Positions 41,875 through 50,906 of a DNA stretch of 64,000 bases are shown one piece after another (the stretch's first letter is position 1; every line of letters begins with the position of its first letter). The notes beneath the pieces are model-generated. The model worked only from the letters and a program-made list of their open reading frames with translations, did not search any database and had not been told where the DNA came from. The stretch covers positions 796,889 to 860,888 of the forward strand of contig NZ_JABEKV010000004.1 in the NCBI RefSeq assembly GCF_013283645.1, in the 5' to 3' direction. The position numbers were made by a program, and so were the translations under genes. The DNA comes from Sinorhizobium psoraleae. GTDB taxonomy: Bacteria; Pseudomonadota; Alphaproteobacteria; Rhizobiales; Rhizobiaceae.

Positions 41875-42012
41875 TGCTGCATGGTTCTTAAATTGGTATC
41901 GATTTAAGGATAAATCTTGCAGCAATTCAAAGTGTTACAGCGACCTGATCTAACCCCTTGAAATGACGTTCCGGACGGAGGACCGTTAAACACTTTTCCT
42001 TGAATTGCTCGA
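41875..42012 (-). repeat. Composite mosaic repeat left of the VOC gene, including RIME-like copy 5
   Basis: Two repeat modules in reverse orientation. 41875-41945 is RIME-like (CTGCATGGTTCTTAAATTGG ... GATTTAAGGATAAATCTTGCAG, CAATTCAAAGTGTTACAGCG). 41981-42012 holds a second motif whose complement reads GAGCAATTCAAGGAAAAGTG TTTAACGGTC. The same pair, in the opposite direction, lies at 42475-42662. Confidence 0.7.
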
Positions 42013-42023
42013 GCGTGCGGCGT

Positions 42024-42446
42024 TCAATCGGGTACTGTCCATTGCGGGTTCCAGGCGATCTCCCAGAGATGGCCGTCCGGGTCGTGGAAATAGCCCGAAT
42101 ATCCGCCCCAGAAGCGTTCTTGCGCCGGATTGGTGATGACCGCGCCGGCACGCTCAGCCTGTTTCATGATCGCATCGACCTCGACCTTTGATTTGACGAT
42201 GTGCCCGATCGACACCGCACCGAGCCGTGTTGGCGTCGCGGTTATGTTCGCGTCCTTGGCAAGCGAAGCTGTCGGAAACAGTGCAAGGATCAGGTCTTCG
42301 CCCATGTGGAAGAAGACCACCGCGCCATCTTCGAATTGCTGCCCGACAATACCCTCCGTCGGCAATCCCATTCCGTCACGATAGAAGGCAAGAGACCTTT
42401 CGAGATCGCTCACGCCGAGGGTAAGGACTTTGATCCGCGGTTTCAT
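42024..42446 (-). CDS. VOC (glyoxalase/bleomycin resistance) family protein
   Basis: A 140-residue vicinal-oxygen-chelate protein. The paired beta-alpha-beta modules are recognisable: IKVLTLGVSDLERSLAFYRDGMG at the N-terminus and the C-terminal YSGYFHDPDGHLWEIAWNP with the typical metal-site His and Glu. Such proteins include lactoylglutathione lyases, dioxygenases and resistance proteins, so the substrate is unknown. GGAGGTGG precedes the ATG at 42446. It stands alone between inverted mosaic repeats. Confidence 0.85.
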   Translation of the reverse strand: MKPRIKVLTLGVSDLERSLAFYRDGMGLPTEGIVGQQFEDGAVVFFHMGEDLILALFPTASLAKDANITATPTRLGAVSIGHIVKSKVEVDAIMKQAERAGAVITNPAQERFWGGYSGYFHDPDGHLWEIAWNPQWTVPD

Positions 42447-42474
42447 GTCCACCTCCTGCACCGCCGCGCGTCGA

Positions 42475-42662
42475 GAGCAATTCCAGGAGCGTGTTTAACG
42501 GTTCCGTGAGGAATTGCCTCGCTTCAAGGAGTTAGAGCGTTCATCGCTTCAACAAAGTGCTGAACAGCTCTAATCGGACGCGCAAGGCCTCCCATGTAGC
42601 ACCTGAATTCCAGCATCAGTTTATCCTTGAATCGGATCTGATTTAAGGGACCGTTCAAAATG
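42475..42662 (+). repeat. Composite mosaic repeat right of the VOC gene, including degenerate RIME-like copy 6
   Basis: Starts with GAGCAATTCCAGGAGCGTGT (42475 onwards), then the complement arm GAGGAATTGC, TTCAAGGAGTTAGAGCG, and ends with a degenerate RIME-like palindrome TTTATCCTTGAATCGGATCT...ATTTAAGGGACCG (42618-42655). It mirrors the left composite in inverted orientation. Confidence 0.65.
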
Positions 42663-42938
42663 CTTCGGGGAAGAGCCGTCTGCTTGCGCCGCTCAGTCAT
42701 AAGCTTCTACGCGCCATAGAGATGGCGCGCTGCCGGTCTCACCTGATGCCGCGGCCCAAAAGAACGTCGCGTGGCGCGTACGCGACGATTGGGCTGGAGA
42801 CCAATGCCATGGCAACATCCCCGGCGCTGAAGGAGCGATCCGCCTGAATTGCACGGGCATGGTCAACTCCGTGACACCGCATCGGTCGGCGTGTTCTGGC
42901 ACCACCTCAGTGGCCGCTTGGGATATCACGGATAAGAA

Positions 42939-42966
42939 AACGGCCCCGTCTTTCGACGGAGCCGTT
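42939..42966 (-). terminator. Terminator of rgsE
   Basis: On the minus strand AACGGCTCCGTC-GAAA-GACGGGGCCGTT, a 12-bp stem with one wobble pair and a GAAA tetraloop, is followed by TTCTTAT. It lies 24 nt beyond the rgsE stop. Confidence 0.88.
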
Positions 42967-42989
42967 CTCATCAGGATTTTTTGGCCGGA

Positions 42990-45900
42990 TCAGTTGAAGC
43001 GACCGGCCGCGTGGGCGAGCATCGTATAGACCTTGCCCGTATCGGACGTCAGATAGGTCTGCGTGATGCGCTTGTCCGGATCGTTCCGCGCGACATCGGC
43101 GAGCAGCTTCTCGAAATCGGCAATGTAGCGGTCTACCGCCGTCCGGAACTCCGGCTCGCGGTCGTACTTGCGCTTGATCTCGTCGAACGTCTGCTGTCCC
43201 TTGAGGGTGTAGAGCCGGCGGGTGAAGACATCGCGTTCGCCGCGCTGATAACGCCGCCACAGATCCACCGATGCGTCGTGGTCGATGGCCCGGGCAATGT
43301 CGACCGAGAGCGAGTTCAACGACTCGACCACATGACGCGGATTGCGGGTATCCCCGGCGCGCACCGCAGGCTGGCTTTCGGCCGGCCGCTGGCGTGCGGT
43401 GGACGGAGCTTCCTCACGTGAGGCTGCGCGAAGCAGATCACGCATCCACCCGCCACCTTCCTCGGTGCGGTCTTCCGCAACGTCCTGGCGCGCTGGCGGT
43501 TGCGGCCGCGTTGCCTGCTCCAGTCCAAGGCTTCCACGCAAAGCGGGAGCCGGAGCCGGGGCGGGAGCCGGAGCCGGGGCGGGGGCCGGCGCTGGAGCCG
43601 GCGGCTCGCGCCGCTCCTCCGCAACGGTTTGCTGCACGGCAGGGCGCGTGGCGGCGGGGGCCGGAGCATTCGAGACGGCCTGCTGGCGAACCGGCTGCGC
43701 GACCTCGAGCTGCGTGGAGGACTTGCCGATGATTTCGGAAAGCTCCTGCAGGGCCTTGATCTGCTCGGAGACGGCGCGCCGCATCATCGAGGCGTTCTCC
43801 TTTGCCTCTTCGGGCAGGTCGAAGGCGCCGCGCTTCAGCTCCTCGCGGGTCATATCGAGTTCCTTGCGGATCTCGCTCGCGGAGCGGCGGATATCGTCGG
43901 TCGCGCCGCTGAAGCGGTTGATCGCCTCGTCGATCGCCTGACGGACAGCTTCGCGCAATTGCGTGGCGACGCCGTCGGACTTCTTGCCGCTTTCGGCGAG
44001 CATGCGCTCGATATCGGACACCGATGCTCCAACGCTGCCGCGCAGGCGCGATGCCACTTCCTTCGAACGTTCCTCGGCATTTGCGAAGGCGCCTTCGATC
44101 GAGTGACCGGCGTCCTCGCCAGCCTTGGCGATGGCGCGGCGAAGGGCTTCCGAAGCGCTGAGCGCGCGGCCCTCGACCTGCGAGAGGGTCTTGTTGACGT
44201 CGGCGAACGAGGTCTCGACGCCGGAGCGCAAGGTATCGGCAATCTGTCGGGTCCGTTCCTCGGCGCGTGCGAAGACACCTTCCACCGAGGCGCCGGCTTC
44301 CTCGCCGGCCTGCGCCAAAGCGTTGCGCATCGCTTCGGCAGCCTCGTTCGCGCGCTGTTCGGTGCTCGAAAGCAGCCGGCCGACGTCCGAGAAGGACGAC
44401 TGGATGCCGTTGCGAAGATTGCCGGCGACCTGGCCGGAGCGCTCTTCGGCACGCTGGAAGGCGCCATCGACGAAACCTTCCAGTGCCCGCATCGTGCGCT
44501 CGATTTCCTCCGAGCGCTGCACCAGGCCGACGGAAAGCGTCCGCAGCGCATCCTGACGCTCTTCAAGCGTGCTGACCAGGTTCGACTGGGCAGCCGCCAG
44601 CAGATCGGACGCCTGGCCGAGAACCTTCGAATGGTCCTCGAAGCGGCCGACGATCCCGCCGATCTGCGAGAGCGTCGAGCCGGCGATGTCGGACAGCTTG
44701 TCGACCCGGCCTTCGATGAGGCGCGTGGAACTGGACAGCATGTCGGAAGCCTGCCGCGTCGTTTCCGAGAACTTCGATGCCGTCGCCTCGAGGCGCTGAT
44801 CCATGTCGCCGAGATTGCTGCTTGCCTGGTCGATGACGGTCGCGATCGCCGAATTGTTGGCGGCGAGCTGGTCGATGAGGCCCATCGCCGTCGACTGGAG
44901 ACGGTTCTCGACCATCTTCATGGCCTTGGCCGTTTCTTCCGCGCGCAGCGTGATGGCGTTGAGCGTTTCGTCCGTCCGCTCGGTAATCGCATTGATGAGC
45001 GCTGCGTTTTCAGCACGCAGGCGATCCGCGCTTTCCTGGGTGAGGGCTGCAATCCGCTCGGCAGCCTCCTTGCCGGTTGCCGCATACTGCTCGATGACCG
45101 GACGTGCCTGTTCATCGAGGAGGCGAGTCAGCTCCTGCGAGCGGCCGGCGAGCATAGAATTGAGTTCGCGGGTGCGTTCGTCAAGCGTGCTGCGGATGGC
45201 CTGGCCGCGGGCATCGAGCGCCTTCTCCGCATCGGAAAGGCTCTGCTGGATGCCCTGGGCGTGATTCGCAACCTGGTTATGGGTGGAGGCAAGCCGCGCC
45301 GTTGCCGTGTCCGCGGCGTCGGTGACCGAGCGGACGAGATCGGCATGGCGGGCCGCGGTAGCCGATGCGGTCTGCTCGATCGAGGTCGCGAATTCGGCGT
45401 TGCGGGCGGCAAGCGCGTCGGCGAAATCAGCGCCGGCCTTGGACAAGAGGTCGGCCGAACGCGCAGCTTCCGCGTCGAGTTCCTGCGCCGCATTGCTTAC
45501 CGCACCGCGCAAGCTGGTGACGAGGGCGGCGGCCTTGCCTTCGATCGTCCGGCTGACATTATCGAGGCCGATGTTGAGAGCACGGTCCATCGTGCCGAGC
45601 CGCTCTTCGATGCGACCGGTACCTGCCTCGATTGCCGTGGAGATGCGGACTGCCGCAGTCTCGCTGATCCGATCGATCTCCCCGGCGCGCTCGCCAAGGC
45701 TCTCGGCGATCCGCTGTCCGGCATTGTCGACAATGGCGTTGACACTGCCGACACTGTCGCGAATTCGCTCTTCGAGCGAGCCGAGGCTTGTTTCGATGCG
45801 AGCCCCAGTGTCGTCGACGATCGCGTTGACATTGCCGACGCTGCCGCGAATGCGCTCTTCGACGGCGCCGAGCCGGTTCTCGATGCGGACACCCGTATCG

Positions 45901-48900
45901 TCGACGATGCCGCTGACGGTGCCCACAGTGCCGCGAATGCGCTCCTCGAGCGAACCAAGGCTCGTCTCGATGCGTGCTCCGGTTTCGTCCACGAAAGCGT
46001 TGACGCTGCCGGCGCTGCCGCGAACGCGCTCTTCGAGCGAGCCGAGGCCGGCTTCGATGCGGGCACCCGTATCGTCGAGACGATTGTTGATGCTGTTGAC
46101 CGAAATGTCGACGCGATTGGTGAGCGTGTCGGCCGCAATGCTGATCTGGTCGGCCGTCTCGGCAAGGCGCTCTGCGATGTTGCCGGTGGTGGAGCGCATG
46201 CGCGCGTCGAGCGCTTCGGCGCTGCGGTCGATGACGCCGGCAATCGACGTCTGGCGCTCCTCCAGCGACATTTCAAGCATGCTGGCGCTGGTCGCCAGCG
46301 TCGTCGCGATCGCCAGGGACTGATCGGACAGCAGATCCTCGAGCTGTTCGCGGCCCTGGCCGACAGCAAGGTTGATCGCGTGAATACGATCGTCGAGCGT
46401 CGCGCGGATCTGATCATGCGTCGTCGTGAGCGTGTCGCGCAGATGCTCGGTCTTGCCGGAAAGCGCCTGTTCGATTTCGGCGGCCTTGCCGGCGAGCGAG
46501 GCGGTCGCCTCTGACGTGCGGGCCGTAAGGGCTTCCGCGATTTCGGCGCTGGTACCTGCCAGTGCTTCCGAGATCTTGCCGACACGCCCGCTCAGATCTT
46601 CGGCGATGCGCGCGCTTGTGTCGGTCAGGGTATGGGCGATCTGGCTGACGCGGCCGCCAAGGTTCTCGGCGACTTCGGACACGCTCTGCGAAAGCTTGTT
46701 TTCAATATCGCCGACACGGTCGGTCATTGTTTCGGCAACAGCCATCGCGCGGAACGTCAGGTTGTCGGCGACGTCCTCGACGTGACGGCTGAGCGAGTCG
46801 GCCATTTCGTTGGCACGCGCCGACATGGTCGAGCTGATTTCAGTCGCCCGTTCCGAGAGCACGCTGTCGAGCGCTGCGGTCTGGCTGCCGAGCGTTTCGG
46901 TAATGGCCTGGCTGTGCCGCGACAGCACGCCGTCGAGCGCCGTCGTCTGACTGCCGAGCGTTTCCGTGATTAGCTGGCTGTGCCGCGACAGCGCGCCGTC
47001 AAGCGCCGTCGCCTGACTGCTGACCGTTTCCGTGATTACCTGACTGTGCCGCGACAGCACGCCATCAAGCGCCGTCGCCTGGCTGCTGACCGTTTCCGTG
47101 ATTGCCTGGCCGTGCCGCGATAGCACGCCATCAAGCGCCGTTGTCTGGCTGCCGAGCGTTTCGGCAATCGCTTTGCCGCGATCGGAAAGGAGGTGTTCCA
47201 GCCGATCGGCAGTGCCGCCGACAGCGCCTTCGATGACGTCGAGGCCGGAGGCGAGCGCCGACGACAGGGCGGCGGTGCGTTCCGAAAGCGTGTTGTCGAG
47301 ACGATGCTGGCTTGCCGCGATCGCGCTCGTGATCTCGTCGGTCGACCCGGTCAGCGTCTGTTCGATACGGGCGTGGGCGGATTGCAAACCATCGATGAAG
47401 GCCGATGTGCGCGAATCGAGGCCCTCGGTCAGGCGCTGTTCGCTCGTCGTCAGGGCATTCGCAAGCGCATCGGCGCGTTGGCCAAAGCCGTTCTCAATGC
47501 GCTCCTGCGCCTCGGTAAGGGCGCCCATGAGCGATCCGGTCTTTTCGGAAAGCACGCCGTCAATGCGGCTATGGGCGTTCCCGAGGAGATTGCTGAGTTC
47601 GGACGTGCGGTTGCCGATCGTCTCCTCGATGAAGTCCTGCGTCGCACCGAGTGCGGTTGCGAGCGTCAGCGACTGGTCGGACAGGGCGGAACCTAGCTTC
47701 TCCACGCTGCTGTCCAGGGCGCTGCCAATTGCCTCGGAACCGCCGCTGACGGTCTCGTTGATCCGGTGCAGGCTTTCCATCAGCTTGGTATCGAGCAGGC
47801 TTGCCCGCTTGTCGAAGGCGCTAGCGAACTCATGGAAGCGCTCGTCGAACGCTGTCGCCAAATGGCCGACGGTGGTCTGCAGCTTCTCCTCGAAGAAACC
47901 GCCGCGAAGGTCGAGATCCATGATCGCGTCGTCTGCGCTCGACTTCAGGCTCTGCCTGAAGCTTGCGCCCTTTTCGTCGAGGGCGGAGTTGAGCGAGGCG
48001 AGCATGTCGTCGAGCCCGCCGGAGATTGCCTGCTGGCCGACACTGAGGCTCTCGTTGAGGTCGCGGGTCCGTGCGATCAGCGTTTCATTGAGCTGGCGCG
48101 CGCGCTCATTGAGTGCGGCGTTCAGCTTCTCGGTATTGGCGTCCAGCGTCGAAGCGCGCGTTTCGAACTGGCTGAGCAGATGCTCGCCCCGTTTCTCAAT
48201 CGTCTCGCTAAGCGCATCGAGCCGAGCATCGAATTCGTTGCTGAGCGCGACACCCGCAGTCGTCAGTCCCGAAAGGAGCGCATCGGTGCGGGTAGACAGC
48301 ATCGTGCTGATGGTCTGCAGCGCGTTTTCTGATCTTTCGCTGAGGGTGGCGGCACGCGTATCGATCAGCGAGGCGAAGGCCTCGCCGGAAACAGCAATGC
48401 GCGAGGCGATGTCCTCGCTCGCCAGTTCCAGATCGTCCTTCAGCTTGGTGTGCGCACCGGCGATCGACGTGCGTATCCGGTCGGCATGTCCGATGATCGC
48501 TTCCCGCTCGAGCCCCAGTTCCTGCACCAGGGTGCGAACGCGAAGCTCGTTTTCGCTGTAGCTGCGCTCGAGCGCATTGACCTCGGAGTGCACGAGAGTT
48601 TCGAGCTCCGTCGCGCGGGCGATGGTCCGTTCGATGCCCTCGTTCATGGCCGAGACTTCGCGACGGACAGCTTGACCGACCGTCATCACGCGGTCCGCGG
48701 CCGTCGTTTCCGGTTCCGCCAGACGCAGGGCGACTTCCGCCATCGAGCGCGCGGCGTTGCGCAGGTCCTGCGCTCTCGCGATCATGATGGCAAACGAGAA
48801 GAACAGCATCACGGGAAGGGCGATGCCGACAAGTATAGCGATTACGCCCGGCGTGGCGGCGAGATCGGCGAGCGAACGGATCTGCCAGATCTGCGGTGCA

Positions 48901-49307
48901 TAGAGGAGGTGGGCGACGGCGACGCCGGCGAAGGCCCAAAGCAGCGACACCAGCGCGGCGGTACGGATTGCCGCGCGGCTGGTGCGAACCTCGAGGGAAC
49001 GCAGCATCGCGGCTGGCGACCGGCGCGTATCGTCATTTGCCGGCGAAAGCGGCGGTTGCTTCGGAGCGGGTTCGGGCGCGAGGCTGCGCACCGCCTTCGG
49101 CGCTTCCTGCTGCGCCTTTGGAGCCTGCGCCTGCTCGGATGGTGCGGCCGCCTGCTTGCTGGGCTCGGACACACTTTCCTCCGGTTCATCCAAGGAAGTC
49201 TTGTCACTCAGAGCCGACTTAAGGTCGTCAAAGTCGATTTTCAGAGCCGCTTCCAGTGCCTGGAACGCCTTCTCATCGATCGACTCACTGCTCTTTTTCG
49301 TCGCCAT
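42990..49307 (-). CDS. rgsE: Growth-pole ring protein RgsE/GPR (giant apolipoprotein-like coiled-coil protein)
   Basis: A 2105-residue inner-membrane protein equivalent in size and layout to the Agrobacterium GROWTH POLE RING protein (about 2115 residues) and S. meliloti RgsE, which are needed for unipolar growth in Rhizobiales. Seen in sequence: a cytosolic N-terminus with a Pro/Ala-rich part (about 50-100), two transmembrane helices (about 113-136 and 153-176), about 1600 residues of apolipoprotein-like amphipathic helix, an Ala-Pro repeat near the C-terminus, and a conserved C-terminal domain of about 110 residues (SVDLWRRYQRGERDVFTRRLY). Tandem 22- and 29-residue repeats lie within the helical part. 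The ATG at 49307 (MATKKSSES) is chosen over an open frame to 49427; GAGG lies about 10 nt upstream. Confidence 0.93.
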   Translation of the reverse strand: MATKKSSESIDEKAFQALEAALKIDFDDLKSALSDKTSLDEPEESVSEPSKQAAAPSEQAQAPKAQQEAPKAVRSLAPEPAPKQPPLSPANDDTRRSPAAMLRSLEVRTSRAAIRTAALVSLLWAFAGVAVAHLLYAPQIWQIRSLADLAATPGVIAILVGIALPVMLFFSFAIMIARAQDLRNAARSMAEVALRLAEPETTAADRVMTVGQAVRREVSAMNEGIERTIARATELETLVHSEVNALERSYSENELRVRTLVQELGLEREAIIGHADRIRTSIAGAHTKLKDDLELASEDIASRIAVSGEAFASLIDTRAATLSERSENALQTISTMLSTRTDALLSGLTTAGVALSNEFDARLDALSETIEKRGEHLLSQFETRASTLDANTEKLNAALNERARQLNETLIARTRDLNESLSVGQQAISGGLDDMLASLNSALDEKGASFRQSLKSSADDAIMDLDLRGGFFEEKLQTTVGHLATAFDERFHEFASAFDKRASLLDTKLMESLHRINETVSGGSEAIGSALDSSVEKLGSALSDQSLTLATALGATQDFIEETIGNRTSELSNLLGNAHSRIDGVLSEKTGSLMGALTEAQERIENGFGQRADALANALTTSEQRLTEGLDSRTSAFIDGLQSAHARIEQTLTGSTDEITSAIAASQHRLDNTLSERTAALSSALASGLDVIEGAVGGTADRLEHLLSDRGKAIAETLGSQTTALDGVLSRHGQAITETVSSQATALDGVLSRHSQVITETVSSQATALDGALSRHSQLITETLGSQTTALDGVLSRHSQAITETLGSQTAALDSVLSERATEISSTMSARANEMADSLSRHVEDVADNLTFRAMAVAETMTDRVGDIENKLSQSVSEVAENLGGRVSQIAHTLTDTSARIAEDLSGRVGKISEALAGTSAEIAEALTARTSEATASLAGKAAEIEQALSGKTEHLRDTLTTTHDQIRATLDDRIHAINLAVGQGREQLEDLLSDQSLAIATTLATSASMLEMSLEERQTSIAGVIDRSAEALDARMRSTTGNIAERLAETADQISIAADTLTNRVDISVNSINNRLDDTGARIEAGLGSLEERVRGSAGSVNAFVDETGARIETSLGSLEERIRGTVGTVSGIVDDTGVRIENRLGAVEERIRGSVGNVNAIVDDTGARIETSLGSLEERIRDSVGSVNAIVDNAGQRIAESLGERAGEIDRISETAAVRISTAIEAGTGRIEERLGTMDRALNIGLDNVSRTIEGKAAALVTSLRGAVSNAAQELDAEAARSADLLSKAGADFADALAARNAEFATSIEQTASATAARHADLVRSVTDAADTATARLASTHNQVANHAQGIQQSLSDAEKALDARGQAIRSTLDERTRELNSMLAGRSQELTRLLDEQARPVIEQYAATGKEAAERIAALTQESADRLRAENAALINAITERTDETLNAITLRAEETAKAMKMVENRLQSTAMGLIDQLAANNSAIATVIDQASSNLGDMDQRLEATASKFSETTRQASDMLSSSTRLIEGRVDKLSDIAGSTLSQIGGIVGRFEDHSKVLGQASDLLAAAQSNLVSTLEERQDALRTLSVGLVQRSEEIERTMRALEGFVDGAFQRAEERSGQVAGNLRNGIQSSFSDVGRLLSSTEQRANEAAEAMRNALAQAGEEAGASVEGVFARAEERTRQIADTLRSGVETSFADVNKTLSQVEGRALSASEALRRAIAKAGEDAGHSIEGAFANAEERSKEVASRLRGSVGASVSDIERMLAESGKKSDGVATQLREAVRQAIDEAINRFSGATDDIRRSASEIRKELDMTREELKRGAFDLPEEAKENASMMRRAVSEQIKALQELSEIIGKSSTQLEVAQPVRQQAVSNAPAPAATRPAVQQTVAEERREPPAPAPAPAPAPAPAPAPAPALRGSLGLEQATRPQPPARQDVAEDRTEEGGGWMRDLLRAASREEAPSTARQRPAESQPAVRAGDTRNPRHVVESLNSLSVDIARAIDHDASVDLWRRYQRGERDVFTRRLYTLKGQQTFDEIKRKYDREPEFRTAVDRYIADFEKLLADVARNDPDKRITQTYLTSDTGKVYTMLAHAAGRFN
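45725..46075 (-). repeat. Four tandem 87-bp (29-residue) repeats inside rgsE
   Basis: The coding repeats follow the pattern D-(D/E)-T-G-x-R-I-E-x-x-L-G-(S/A)-(L/V)-E-E-R. Four units are obvious, with good but imperfect identity. Each unit would add about eight helical turns. Confidence 0.85.
46893..47156 (-). repeat. Four near-identical 66-bp (22-residue) tandem repeats inside rgsE
   Basis: Exact 66-bp period starting at 46893, 46959, 47025 and 47091, with a partial fifth at 47157. Each encodes a variant of TET(V/L)-(S/G)-SQ-(A/T)-TALDG-(V/A)-LSRH. The high nucleotide identity implies recent or ongoing expansion and contraction. Confidence 0.93.
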
Positions 49308-49824
49308 AGGGATACGCCTCACTACTATTGCCCGCCGATGGCCATCTCCGCGGCGCCAAACAGGCGATCCCGAAGACATCCGAAAACAGGGCGGTGACGG
49401 CAGGATATGCGCGTCACATCTGCGCAAGGCCCTGTCTGATCACCCATTCCATTGCCTCGATGGATAGCCGGAACTAAGGCCTCGCGGCACCGAGCACAGA
49501 GCTTATCCACCGGAAGAGTTGCCACTTTCGTACGCAAACACGTTCCTGACCGTATCGTAGTGACACATTAGCCAGGTTCTTACAATTAAGCGCAATCGGC
49601 ATTCATTAAAATCCTAATGATTTCTTAACAAGACGGCCGCCTGCCTGTTGAAAAAGCCAAGGAAATCAGCCGGTTTAGCGAGCGTTAACCATTTCCTCAG
49701 ATTCCTGCATCTATTGCGTCGCGGCTTAAGCCGATGGCAGCGCCGCCGGCCGATGATCCACGTGTGCGCGAAGCCGTGCAACACGCACCGGCGAAAGCGG
49801 CACCCAATAACAGGAAACTGGCCC
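49308..49824. other. Divergent intergenic region between rgsE and the Hpt gene
   Basis: About 500 bases with no supported gene. The part from 49550 to 49700 is AT-rich and contains several TTAA-type words, so it probably holds both promoters. No spaced TTAA-N7-TTAA (CtrA-like) site was found. Confidence 0.5.
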
Positions 49825-50193
49825 ATGGCGGCACTCAAGATAGCCTTCGAGACACCGGACAATCCGGGAAGCTCTCCCTCGCCCTGCAGAAAACCCATCG
49901 ACTTCGCCCAACTCGGCAGGCAGACAATGGGGGACAAGGAACTGGAGATCGAAGTTCTGCAGCTTTTCGCGCGCCAGGCGCGGCAAGCGGTAAGCGAGAT
50001 CGCCGGCGGCGACGCCGATCGGCGTATCCAGGCCGCGCATCGGCTGAAGGGTGCGGCACTTGCTGTCGGCGCCGCCGATGTCGCTGAGGCCGCCGCCGCG
50101 ATCGAGCAGAAACCGGCGGACGCCAGCATTGCCGGCGCGCTCGGCGCTGCCGTGCTCGAGGCCGAGCTTTTCATTCTGAAGCTTTGCCGCTGA
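49825..50193 (+). CDS. Hpt (histidine phosphotransfer) domain protein
   Basis: A 122-residue single-domain protein. The Hpt helix with the phosphorylatable His is [14 protein letters not shown] (H72), preceded by [13 protein letters not shown] and followed by the usual second helix. It should relay phosphate between a hybrid histidine kinase and a response regulator. No kinase gene is adjacent, so its partners are unknown; the S. meliloti cell-cycle phosphorelay (CckA/ChpT) is a separate system. AGGAAA lies upstream of the ATG at 49825; the frame is open to 49648. Confidence 0.82.
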   Translation: MAALKIAFETPDNPGSSPSPCRKPIDFAQLGRQTMGDKELEIEVLQLFARQARQAVSEIAGGDADRRIQAAHRLKGAALAVGAADVAEAAAAIEQKPADASIAGALGAAVLEAELFILKLCR

Positions 50194-50399
50194 CTCAAGT
50201 CCCTCTTTGTAGGACTTCCGTGTATTTGACGCCATTCGTGGCAGTGCCGACGAGCATGTGCCACGAGGCACGACCGGCTGTTGTTGACTGGCTGGCCAAT
50301 TTGTTGGAAGAACGTGCCCTGAATTTGCGCCGTCGACCGCCTGTCGCTGCAGGAACTTGCGTTGGCGGCCAGTCCTGCCAATCCATTCCGGAAAGAGAA

Positions 50400-50720
50400 A
50401 TGACAAAACTTACGATCGTAGCCTTTGACGGCACGCGCCACGAACTCGATGTCGAGAACGGCTCCACGGTCATGGAGAATGCGGTTCGCAATTCTGTGCC
50501 GGGTGTCGAAGCCGAATGCGGCGGCGCCTGCGCCTGTGCGACCTGTCATGTCTATGTCGACGACGCGTGGGCGGCGGCGGTCGGCGCGCCGGAGGCAATG
50601 GAAGAAGACATGCTTGATTTCGCCTATGATGTGCGCCCGACGTCACGGCTTTCCTGCCAGATCAAGATGAGTGAAGCTCTGGACGGGCTGGTGGTCCATG
50701 TTCCGGAGCGCCAGGCCTGA
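50400..50720 (+). CDS. [2Fe-2S] ferredoxin
   Basis: A 106-residue adrenodoxin/ISC-type ferredoxin. The cluster ligands are C40, C46, C49 and C86 ([15 protein letters not shown] and LSCQIKM), with the standard C-x5-C-x2-C spacing. The [21 protein letters not shown] segment is typical of the vertebrate-type subgroup. It transfers single electrons to cytochrome P450 or iron-sulfur assembly. GGAAAGAG precedes the ATG at 50400. A single gene. Confidence 0.93.
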   Translation: MTKLTIVAFDGTRHELDVENGSTVMENAVRNSVPGVEAECGGACACATCHVYVDDAWAAAVGAPEAMEEDMLDFAYDVRPTSRLSCQIKMSEALDGLVVHVPERQA

Positions 50721-50766
50721 CCCCCGAGCTTTTTGCAGCAGCCACTTCCGCTCAACGCACGACCGC

Positions 50767-50806
50767 AAAAAAAAATGCCTCGCTGGTCGCATCGACAAGC
50801 GAGGCA
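50767..50806 (-). terminator. Strong rho-independent terminator on the minus strand
   Basis: A perfect 9-bp stem TGCCTCGCT / AGCGAGGCA (50776-50784, 50798-50806) is extended by an inner GTCG-CAT-CGAC stem and followed by nine T residues on the minus strand (A-run 50767-50775). No minus-strand gene ends close to it. Confidence 0.92.
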
Positions 50807-50893
50807 AGGAGGGCGTATCGCAAGCAGATGAGGGAGGGAACATCTGTTGCACCAGGACACGCCAGGAGAACCTGTTTTTGCTTCATTGCTTCG
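50767..50893 (-). ncRNA. Candidate trans-acting small RNA with anti-Shine-Dalgarno loops
   Basis: Read on the minus strand: a first small hairpin with CAGG-TTCT-CCTG, then a 6-bp hairpin CAGATG-TTCCCTCCCT-CATCTG (50825-50846) presenting CCCUCCC in its loop, an unpaired GCCCTCC, and a strong terminator. There is a TATAAC -10-like word (about 50896-50901) just upstream. About 125 nt. The CU-rich unpaired motifs recall rhizobial alpha-r14/NfeR1-type RNAs; family membership is not shown. Confidence 0.6.
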
Positions 50894-50906
50894 CGTTATA
50901 TGAAAA

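Noticed and set aside
42693..42971. 92-codon minus-strand ORF beside the rgsE terminator
   Set aside because: It runs across the terminator hairpin and shows no coding bias or motif.
43500..46514. 1004-codon plus-strand frame inside rgsE
   Set aside because: Mirror of the highly periodic rgsE codons; no start signal or known motif.
46893..47156. 66-bp direct repeats that could resemble a CRISPR array
   Set aside because: The repeats are contiguous without spacers, in frame and translated as RgsE helices.
49600..49640. TTAA-rich words upstream of rgsE as a CtrA box
   Set aside because: The two TTAA words are 15 nt apart, not 7, so the CtrA consensus is not met.
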